Shown here: positions 46,230 through 56,266 of the stretch, one piece after another
How the letters are laid out: each line of letters starts with the position of its first letter
Numbering within the stretch: the first letter of the stretch is position 1
Assembly: GCA_013339895.1 (NCBI GenBank)
Contig: JABACO010000020.1
Coordinates: 4,992,542-5,056,541 of the forward strand
DNA: 64,000 nt
Reading direction: 5' to 3'
DNA from: Ephydatia muelleri
Taxonomy: Eukaryota; Porifera; Demospongiae; Spongillida; Spongillidae
Program-made: the position numbers and the translations under genes
Notes under the pieces: generated by a model
The model's database searches: none
Told to the model about the DNA's origin: nothing
What the model saw: only the letters and a program-made list of their open reading frames with translations

Positions 46230-46800
46230 CAGCTCACACATAGTGCATGAACATACATGCGCTCGTGCTGGTCACACTTGTGCACACGCTTGCATTGTTG
46301 CACACATGGACCTGTACACCATCATAATGGCATGTTCTCACACACTCAAGTACACGGTACGCTTGCACATACCAGATGGTTATACACGTATGTGGCATAC
46401 AATAAACCTGTCTGGTAATGACTCACAAATATTGTGACATGCACATGCATTCTATTCCATTTATTAAACAGCTGTTGTGCATGTTTGTGCAGGCCACTGA
46501 TTTGATGTACCGACTCTCTGTGTATTGTTGCACGTATCCTCTGTACAAGTATTCCTTTAGACAACTACTCTTTGTGCATGTTGAGTTCCCATATAACTGG
46601 TCCTTCGCACTTGACACAGAGCCCTCCCTTGTGACCGTGCATAGGCACATGTAGCTACATGCACTGTCCCATAGGATTGGTCCTCTGTACATGCATCAGG
46701 TTCCTTGTAACATGCATCGTGTCCCCATAGGATTGGTCCTTTATACATGACCCCTCCCATAGGATTGGTCCTCTAAGGGTACACATACAATGTACACTTG
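46230..46800. repeat. Spacer repeat related to 30140-30551, with CCCATAGGATTGGTCC motifs
   Basis: Diverged relative of the A-B spacer repeats, with CACATGCAT-CTATTCCATTTATT followed by a local tandem of CCCATAGGATTGGTCCTC at about 46670, 46724 and 46755. A palindrome-rich TACATG/CATGTA background is evident. Confidence 0.65.
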
Positions 46801-46859
46801 CCCAGCGCACTGTATCCACATGGCAAAAATAACACTATGTTCATCACAACATGCGTAAG

Positions 46860-47222
46860 GGTAAGCTTACACAGACACACCGATGCAAGCTGGTAACAAT
46901 ATTAATTATACCGCTGGCAAAAGGCTGTGTTTATAGGTGAGATGCGCACTTGTGCAGAGTTCTAGATGAGTGTACTAAGGGAAGAAAATACTTCTAGAGA
47001 GGACTACATACAACAATCCGGAGGAAAAACACAGAGTGGAACAGAAATTGAGACTAAAATCAGTGGCCTCCTGAGCTGTTCAAACTTCATGATAAATGTA
47101 CAGAGAACGAGTCAGAGGACGGACTTACACTCCAATGCATGTGGGTGTACAGGCATTATTAAAGAGTGTTATAATGTTTTGCCACATGTGTAATAGTGCA
47201 TAGTATTGTGTGTTTGTGTGCA

Positions 47223-47262
<40 letters not shown>

Positions 47263-47410
47263 GTGTTCAAGAATTGTACTTACCAATCTGCACATGTGTG
47301 AACCAAACATGAGGTCATGTTTGTGTATGTGTGAGCTGAACATTGTGTGGGCAAATAGAGACCAAGGTCTCTGCAGTGTGTAAGCTGTATAGCTGAGTGG
47401 GAGTGGCATG
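46860..47410. repeat. Spacer repeat shared with 31060-31420
   Basis: Same segment order as the A-B spacer block, with an insertion of about 150 bp at 46955-47110 and a longer TG tract (47220-47260). Confidence 0.8.
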
Positions 47411-47414
47411 CAGA

Positions 47415-47870
47415 ATAAGCTGATTCCTGAATGACAAGTAAGAATGTATGCATAGGAAGTGCTTAAATATAAATGCACATTAATATTTAGTTTTTGAGAC
47501 ATAAAGACCATGTACCTGAATCCAACCATTGTACATATGTGATTTCTCCTGATGCAATTTCAAATGGTTATTTCTCTGCATTGATATGGGTTACTAGCTA
47601 CCTTTACCAACTGGACAAATAATGTTGGTGTTTAGATGATTAAGTAACTAAATCAAGGTCCTCTAAAATCAATTGAATTATTGAAGATGAAAAAAACTTT
47701 AAATAAAATATTAGTTGTTAATCTGCAGATCAGTTACACTATAACTGGATTTCAAATAGCTAACTTCAATGGTAAGTTGTATTGAAAATTTTAAGTGGTT
47801 AGTTGAAGTTCGATTAGTTAGAGTTGAATTTAATGTTATGTGTGTCTGTGCATTATTAAAGATTAAGGAG
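47415..47870 (-). pseudogene. Orphan fragment of a fourth receptor copy
   Basis: From AAGCTGATTCCTGAATGACA to about 47870 the sequence follows the intron that lies upstream (in gene sense) of the exon starting at 20967, 35491 and 50069 in copies A, B and C, including the first few exon bases. It matches copy A best over 47590-47860 (compare 21130-21410). No other receptor exon is attached, so it is a relic of another duplication. Confidence 0.7.
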
Positions 47871-49248
47871 AGATGCCAGTCACAAGATGGTGTTTTGGGC
47901 CTCTTTACCCCAATTGCCGTACATTTCAACAGCAAGGGGTGCAACTCCTGCTGATTTACAGCATCACCCACAAAGTGGCAAGAGTAAGGGGAGAGCTACA
48001 GGTTTTGCCCTTTCCCACTCATCACCAAGCACACCTGCTGGACGGGAGTTGCTGTTGACTCACAAAAGGCCTCGACCAGCCTCAACACGTACAGACAAGT
48101 GAGCACGACAGAACTCCGTAAAAATGTTTCGCAGGTGATTGTGTCTGATCATCACATCACCACCATGTCTGCATGACACTGCGTGATGTCCAAGAGGATC
48201 CAAAGTGATGTCTGGGCTGAATGGGCACACTGATCCTACTGAGGAGTTCATACCCAGCCACCACTTCACTGCAGCTTGGAACTCAGCTGGCAAGATGCAA
48301 GCCTAAACCCACAGAAGGGGTGACCGAAAGCCATGAATAGTGCGAGGTGCAGAAGCAGAAAGAAGCCTTGCTTCTTTGCAACCATGGAGGTCATCAACAT
48401 TGACTGAAAAAGATGATCATCCAGTTTCTTAGACAATACGTGCTGGGAGAGAGGAGTGGATCAAGTGGACTCAACTGTGATGACTTCAGATGGGGACATA
48501 AGAGCATTGAACTTTGAAATGGCACTCACTAAATGATTGCTAGCACTACCAAAGCCGGAGGAAGCCAGAGAGGAGATAATAGAAGCATATGAGTGATGAG
48601 ATAGAGGTCAAAAGCCAGTAGCTGCCACATATTTGAAGGCCAGTAGCTGCCACATATTCGAAGGAGGGACGCTGCTACATGGAGATCAACTGCAGCCACC
48701 TCTACTAGGGCAGAGAGCAGGACCTTAGCATTTGAAGATTTCTCAGCTATGAAGTGGGAGCAATGCAGATAGTCACCCATTGGTACCCCCAGGATGCTTA
48801 AAGTTAGGTAAGATAGATGACTTCACTGCTGGTGGGAACAAATTGTTGTCCTGTGGGCTGAAGACCTCGCATTAACGGAAAGTCCCATATGAGGTCCCAG
48901 TTCTTCAATAAGATGCAAAGCATATAAGACTGCAGACCGATTACCTGCAAGCATGCCATCATCAAGGTACCAGGCCTGGAGAAGAAGGTGTAAACATTCC
49001 TCATCTGCATCTATGGTGGCCACCAGTTTCTGAAGGACTAGGGAAAACAGCATGGGTCCAAGGGGATCCCCTTGCTGAATGCCGGTCTGTGAACTTAGAT
49101 GACCCATAGGATGCCACAATTCAGGGTGATAGCCACAACACCAAGACAAATAGGAAAGGATTTCTGGGAAGAGAACTGAACACTCCTCAAGAACTGACTG
49201 CCTTGAAACCAGGCTGAAGGCATTTGCCATGTCCACCTCTTGTGTCAA
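47871..49248 (-). mobile_element. Decayed non-LTR retroelement (RT fragment), minus strand
   Basis: Broken minus-strand frames in order. 49248-48823 has RT motifs DMANAFSLVSRQS, GIQQGDPLGPMLFSLVLQ and the catalytic WYLDDG. 48293-48060 has a CPFSPDITLDPLGHHAVSC zinc cluster followed by RHNHLRN. Then remnants resembling RPADVL and AVETYGNWGKEA lie at 48040-47880. Order and motifs agree with the RT-finger-endonuclease-like elements at 21856-23650. Multiple frameshifts and stops make it non-functional. It borders receptor-derived sequence on both sides (47870 and 49245). Confidence 0.75.
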
Positions 49249-49408
49249 GGAAAATTAATATATGTGCTAGGTCCCTTTTCATAGACACTTTCCCAATTAC
49301 AGTTTCATTGTACAGCATACAAAACAGATAGGGTTGACGTGTGTATTTTTACAAATGTAAAATACAACACCTTTGCACTGATATAGGCATATGTTTCTAC
49401 AAACATCA

Positions 49409-52400
49409 TTACAGCGATGAAGTAGCTGTTTCCATCACATTCACGGAAGTACCCTGGAATAAAGTAACTTTCATTTTGCATGCATATATTTGTAACACAA
49501 ACACACGCACTGTACATACCACTTCTAACTGCTTTTTAAGGGTAACAATTTCCATTTGAAGCTGTGATATTGTAGCAGCATCTTTGGAGTTTGGTGCAGC
49601 AGTCCCAGTGGCAGTTTCATCCTGGGTAGATGTGCTCTCCTGGGAGTCCTTTTTCCATACTCCATACACCTTATTGCAGGTAACAGATAAGACCACTATA
49701 AAAATGTGCCCCCACCCACTCACCCCCCCCCCCACCCTCCCCCAATGTTACCTTTGGTGCAAAGATGAGACACAAGAGAGAGGTGTTCCCCAACAGCAGG
49801 AGAGCACCTATGACACCGTAACTAGTGTTCACTGCACTCTGTAGCAATATGCCAACTGCTGCCAGGGCAACGGAGAGCACTACAATGCCATATATGGATG
49901 CTCCAATCAGTTTGGAATCATTCAGGTGCTTCAGATGGACTTCCCGTGTTTCCCAGGCAAGAAACACTCCCACGACCAACAGAGCTCCCTTGTACACAAA
50001 CAGTATACTGAGCCACACGTATGAATAGGTTGCTGAACATGTTTGCACAATCTGAGGCAAAGCTGATCCCTGAGTGACAAGAGAGAATGTATGCATAGGA
50101 AGTGCTTTAATATAAACACACATTAACATTTAGTTTGTTGAAACATAGAGAGCATGCACCTGAGTCCAGTAATAGATTGCTTTAATTTGAGCATGATCAA
50201 ATCGCTAGTTTATTAATGTATATTGAAAAATTTTAATCATGCTATTGATCTGGTTTATCTTCCTGATTTTAATTGGTTAAAATCTTTGTCATAAATATAA
50301 ACTTGATTGCATCATAAAATTTATTTTATGAATAATTTCAATGGGGCCAATTGCCATTTAGCTCATTTGTAAACACCTGGTATATGAGTACTCAAAGTGG
50401 CTGTGCACAAACATACACTTTGTGGTTGTTCTTGATTGCTGATTTCAAGCCTGGCAGATGGCACGGCTGTGACGATGATGAGGAAGATCACATCCACCAG
50501 GAGGACACATCCCACCAGTGCAAACAGAAAACCGTCTTTAATAAGCTGCAGATATTAGAATGGTACTTGGTACTCCATTGTTGGTAGACTATTTTTTTAA
50601 GGAAACAAAGAAATGCTTATCAGGCTGATCACACACACACACACACACACACACATCAAAATTAGAATGACCAATGTATTGGTCTAGAGTAGGTTACATA
50701 TTATGACAGGAGGCTGGGGTGTTGGGTTTATATGTTGCACTATATAGCAAGGGGGTTCCAGCTTGAAGCAAAACCTGACTTTCTAGGCCTACTGCAATCC
50801 AACAGCAAGCCAAACCTATAACATACAGTTCCACTACAGTACGAATTTACTGAATGGGTGTATCCACTGATAATGTATAGCCGTCATATGGTCAAGTTGG
50901 TCCAGCGATGTCGCATCCTTTATGTATAACTCCTGATGATACAAGGATGGTGTCTTGTGCAATTTCAAATGGCGATAACTAAAGCACAGGTCACTAATAA
51001 ATGGATCTGTACAGTGGTTAGTTTCATGCAAGAGGCAATGATGGACATTAGTCCCATCTGCACACCTCAGCTGAATAAGACACATGTGTGCTTATCATAC
51101 ATGAATTGAACGATTTTTGGTTACAATTAAAGAAAAGTCAAAAAGCAAGGAAAGCATCTTGATAATGATGTACATTCACTTTGAAGGCTTTGGGTGTACT
51201 TAAAATACCATTAGTAATCATAAACAACAGGAGAAAGCTTTTAGATCAATCAATGAAATTAAACAACAGACTCTGAAGGTAGCGAAATAGCATCTACCTT
51301 TTTATACGTTTTCCTTTGCTTTCTCGCATTGCTAAAGATGTAGTAGACCCTCCATGTCTTAACAAACACAGTGCCGAAGACCAGGGTGAAAGCCAGGCTG
51401 GCAACCCAGATACGAGCCTGTTAAAGTGAATGGTGAAAACATTTGCACAACCAAATAGCTGCATGTTTCAACTCTATAATCAATATTCATACAGGGTGAT
51501 AAATACATGGAGCACCTCTTATTCCTTGCCCAGAAAAATAACAAAATGTGACATAACATTTGCACCTACCATGCACAGGCTGCTGGCAATAGCAGAAGAT
51601 GTAATGCCTCCATCCACTCCGAACAGTATGACATCAATGTAAAACAAGATGGCTCCCACAATGATTATCACATTCAGATAGGGACTGGAAGGCTTCACAA
51701 CTCTGGAGAGGAGCACAGAATGGCTAACTTAAACAGTGAAATATACCTGATTAAAAAACCTTGTCTTTGCAAAAACCAAATTGAAAATCAAAATTCCAAC
51801 TGCAAAGAGAATTCCCAAGCTGGATATGACAGTGTAGACCGCAAACAGAGCATGTGAAATATACAACTCCTCTTTATCTATTGGTACTCCATCTAAAGAG
51901 GGAGAAATTTCAGTTACAGCAGCACCACATTAAATACAACATCCTCGTACATGGAAATATATCACTTAATTCATCTTCAAACAAGACTGAACCAGAAGAT
52001 GGTACTACTCCAATCAAATGTCCTTCTGTAATGCTACCCGTACCATTACCTACAGAATTACAAGAATTAAGACTGAAACCTTTCTGGAAGACAATTAAAA
52101 AAGAACTCACTTCGGTATTGAAAGTATCTAACCATTCCTGTGCGTCCTCCATTTGCATCAAAGGACACAATACCCTAATAAGAGCACAATAGATAACTAT
52201 TCATTCCAATATGTTCCCCATATGCATCAAACAATGTGAAGACATGCATAAGTTTGAACACAATAAGAGACATACTGTCATTCCTCGAAATCTCAAGTTC
52301 TTTGTATTTTGATAGATCAATGCAGAAGTGTTATTTGAGTCATACGTAAAATTATCCAAAGCAAAATTTTGCCCTGTATAAATAAAGCTGGTTAAATATG

Positions 52401-54322
52401 AATGAACCACATCAACTGGTTATGCATGTACATAGAATACATATGCAAGTATACATTGTATATATCAGTACTTCAATGCATGTACATGCACATACCATAA
52501 GCATTCTGGCATGGAAACATACATCAGTGCACATGGTCAAGTTCAGGCTGTGAGCAGTACCTAGGGTTGCATTGAGGCCCAGCCCAGCAGCCCAGATAGC
52601 ATCTACTATGTAGGGCACCTGGTCCTGCAACGATGTGCCTGTGGCATGGATCTTGGTCAATCTCTCCTGAAACATCTGGTCAAACTGAGCCCTAGTCTGT
52701 TTGCATAAAGTAGCAAAAGGCATTTAGCATTTCACTATAGGGGAGTGCTTGGGTTGACTAAACTGACCAATCCCTGGATGTCAGTTGCCAGATTGAGCTC
52801 ACTGGTGGGGACATAGGGTTGGTAGTTGATATAGATACTGTACTGCAACATGTCTTGGATCTCAGCTGCAGAGCAGGAGAGGGGGGAGTAGCCCCGAGGG
52901 AGCACCCACCAGCCACTTGGATACCAGGCAAAGTAAATCCATAGGTAACCATTTCTGGGTGTCAGTCCAAGATGGTAGGACTTGAATAGGGAGGAGGATG
53001 GAGGGGAAACCGATGGTACATTACACCAGTGCAAGTTGTTTACAAGTACTTTACCTGACATAGTATTTCAGCAGCGTGTGTTGGATAGGTATTGACGAAA
53101 ACAATGCGTCCTGATGATTGCTGTACAGACACACAGGTGTTATTTTCATACTTGCAGCTCATGAAAGTTGCACAGTTTCAGAAAATATAACACAATACCT
53201 AGTACTGCTGTTATTTAATGACTTAATCGGTTCTGCTGGAGCTAACACCAACACCCATTTTGTAAAATCATGAATTCATCCCATTCATGGATAGAGAGGT
53301 GAAAGATACAAGATCCTAACTGGATTTTGGCACATAGTAAGGTACATGTTTAGGTTTGATGCTGTCAATTGCTCCTATTTAGGCTAGAACATAATCTGTA
53401 TAATCGCCTTGTGAGTTGAAACATTACTAGTGCAAAAAGAATACTATTGAAAAAAGCTATAATGGGCGTGATGCTAATTCGAATTCTCTTGATAGTGAGA
53501 TTCCACATTTAGACGTATGGAAGTGCTTCACGTATCAATCATAAACAGACAGTGACATCGAAAACGATCCTTACACTGAGACTATGGACAATGCTTTCCG
53601 TGTTTTCCCCTGTGGCAAAGGTAAACTCCAAAGCTGGTTTCAGTTTTAGTGTCTCCAGAGTGTCCCTCAGCCTTGAGAGGACCTGCAAAACAGCTCAGAT
53701 GAAAACACAAGCTACACTCAGTTGAACCCAGCCTCACTGTTGTGAAAATGGCCTCTTGTTGGACAAGTACAGCCATTCTTGACCACCCAAAATGCAGCAT
53801 GAGAGACGTGATGCCCATGATTATGTTACTATCAGAGGCGACAGTCCTCAGAAACGTAGGATAAGTTGCGTTGTCCTCCAGCTGGGGGCTTGTGGAGAGT
53901 GGTGAGATCTGTGGGCATAACCATGTGATGATTCATATCAGTTGAACATGTGGTGTCCACACCTCTGTCATGTACACATTGTAGTTCTATGAGCTTTGTA
54001 TACTGTACAACTTTCTTGTGTGTGGGCATAACCATGTGATGATTCATATCATGTGGTGTCCACACCTCTGTCATGTACACATTGTAGTTCTACTGTATAC
54101 ATGAGCTTTGTATACTGTACAACTTTCTTGTGTGTGTGTGTGTGTGAGCATGTGTGAATGGGCATATGTGTGAATGGTGTGTGAGGAGTGTATGTGTGTG
54201 AGCATGTATGTGTATGTGTGTGTGGGCATGTATGTGTATTTGTGTGTGAGCATGCATATGTGTGCGAGCATATGTGTATGTGTGAGCATGTGGGCATGTG
54301 TGAATGGGTGTGAGGAGTGTGT

Positions 54323-54360
<38 letters not shown>

Positions 54361-55299
54361 ATGCGTACATGAGCAGAGCATGCAAAAGTTCATCCAACAA
54401 TAACAGAGAATACCTAATGTACTAAATTAGTACCCAAAGTATCTGTAAGATTAATACTCGTTGGCTCATGTTCCCTTCCCCCTCCATCACAAAACGTTCA
54501 CAACAGTACACACAGGGTACAGTAAACCGGGACGAATGCGAGGCTGAACTGCACGTACCTGCACGAGGTTCCAATACGGGGCGAGGGTGGCTATGGGGGC
54601 AGATGACACGGAGCAGTCCGCTCCGACGATCATGATCTTGGTGGGTGGCTGGATTATCTGCTCAAACAGGCCACGTGTTGCGTCCGTGCCACCACACTGG
54701 AAGCAATACGCACGCATAAGTGCATGCAACTGGAATTACCACTGTGTTTTTAACTAGGCCTGTTCCCAACGTAATCCCACACCGGCACCAAAATAAACAC
54801 TTCTTTAGCTAGTCACTTCATGGAGTAATAGACGCTTTTTTTAATTTTTTTTAAATTTCTCTTGGAAGATGCATTTCGTATAGGCCCCTACGATATTCTG
54901 GGTCGATTGGTATGCCGTAATCGCGTTCCACAACATTGGTGGACACAACATACGCGCAGTTTTTTGTTCACATAAGTTAATACCGTTTGCATTCTACAAT
55001 TTGAACTGAACTCGTTTAGTGGCCTATAATCTGATAAATGGTACTGTGCAGCCGCTTACTCGTGGATCCACAATGCTCGTATTTAAAAAGTAGCCGGGTA
55101 GCAATCGCGAGTCGTTGTTCAATAACTCCAGAGTCAAGTCAAGACCAGTGAGGAAGGTTTGTCCGCCAGCGATTTCGGATTGATTGGTGAATACTCCACT
55201 CATGAACACTGCCAGCGTTAACTGCTTGCTCCCCTTTGCCTCTGTATTTCTGCATCCCGCTGCAGAGAGCAGGACAATAAGAAGCCATTCCCTATGCAT
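49409..55299 (-). CDS. GABA-B-like class C receptor, copy C
   Basis: Exons: 55060-55299, 54559-54696, 53738-53908, 53575-53682, 53055-53120, 52768-52980, 52561-52696, 52276-52373, 52111-52174, 51951-52049, 51760-51892, 51570-51702, 51298-51417, 50417-50545, 49752-50069, 49520-49669, 49409-49453. All exon lengths equal those of copy B and every junction is in phase (about 786 residues). No disabling change was found. Domain content is as for copy B; differences are small (for example SEIAGGQTFLTG, NGTGSITEGHLIGV, VVKPSSPYLNVIII). The intron before the seventh-segment exon is short (347 bp, against over 1.2 kb in A and B) and lacks the retroelement piece. No MITE is present. The start codon is only 170 bp from the tropomodulin ATG, and sequence upstream of the ATG is unrelated to copies A and B. 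Confidence 0.87.
50631..50654. repeat. (CA)n microsatellite, copy C intron
   Basis: Short CA run at the place equivalent to those at 24246 (A) and 37009 (B). Confidence 0.9.
53925..54125. repeat. Tandem duplication in copy C intron 2
   Basis: A block of about 90-100 bp, from GTGGGCATAACCATGTGATG to ACTGTACAACTTTCTTGTG, occurs twice in a row. The second unit has lost CAGTTGAAC and gained CTGTATACATG. It is absent from copies A and B. Confidence 0.9.
54126..54358. repeat. TG-rich expanded repeat, copy C intron 2
   Basis: GTGTGTGAGCATG units ending in a pure GT run, homologous in position to 28109-28160 and 40677-41014. Confidence 0.9.
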
Positions 55300-55468
55300 C
55301 GCATCATCAGTAAAAGTAGCCACACCCACGCCTTGCAGAGTGTCTGAATCATAAACATACGTGCAATAGGGTGCGCTAATTAGAATATTGTATTGCATAA
55401 ACAGTCCAGTGTTTTGATTTCAACATATATGTTGTAGGAAGGGCGCTAGCGGGTACTCAGTGATAGAA
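55300..55468. promoter_or_regulatory. Bidirectional promoter, receptor copy C / tropomodulin
   Basis: Only 169 bp separate the two divergent start codons, so both promoters must lie here or overlap the first exons. AT-rich, with CTAATTAGAATATTGTATTG in the centre. No X-box or clear TATA box is seen. Confidence 0.6.
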
Positions 55469-56200
55469 ATGGACGAAATCGATGACACCTTGCTGTCCGG
55501 ACTCAGCGAAAAGGATCTAAATGAGCTATCAGAGTTGATTGATCCAGACGTAAGTGTTCGATTGTTTTTGTCATCTTGTTAGTTTGCAACGGAACAGAAG
55601 TAGTGTGCTACGCATACTTCCGTTGGCATTCACCCTCCATACGGTGTACACCCTGCTGATGCTTTCCTATCAGTACCTGCGCTTGAGAGCTGTATATCAG
55701 CCTAGAGTCCTCCGTCCGCTTCCATCGGCTGAATAGTAGTAGCTATTTAGTTGGGGGCGGGTGGGCGGGGGGTGGGCTGGAAGGTAAGAGAATACCAAGA
55801 TCATCTCTCAACAAACATTCTGCACCATTCTGTGCAAGGAATGACAATCACTCCTACCTAATGACTGTGGAATCTGGCTCACCTGTTTTGTGTTTTGTCT
55901 CCCATGATGTGCACAGAACCAGCTTCTCCCTCCCTCGGAGCGCCTCCCTCCTCAAACCACCAAGAAGCCCACTGGACCCTATGATAAGCAGAAGTTGAAC
56001 GACCACCTGAAAAAGGCAGCAGAGATGTCCACAGTGGGGGAGAACTATATCCCGTTTATCAAGAAACCAGCGCCCCCACCACCTGAAGTGCCAATCTTCG
56101 CGACCAAGAAAGTGGCTCCCAAGACAGAGTTTGATGACATGCTACAGTTCTTGGATGAAAATGACCTTGCTGAGTTGGCAAGTATGTCATTTCATAGAGG

Positions 56201-56266
<66 letters not shown>

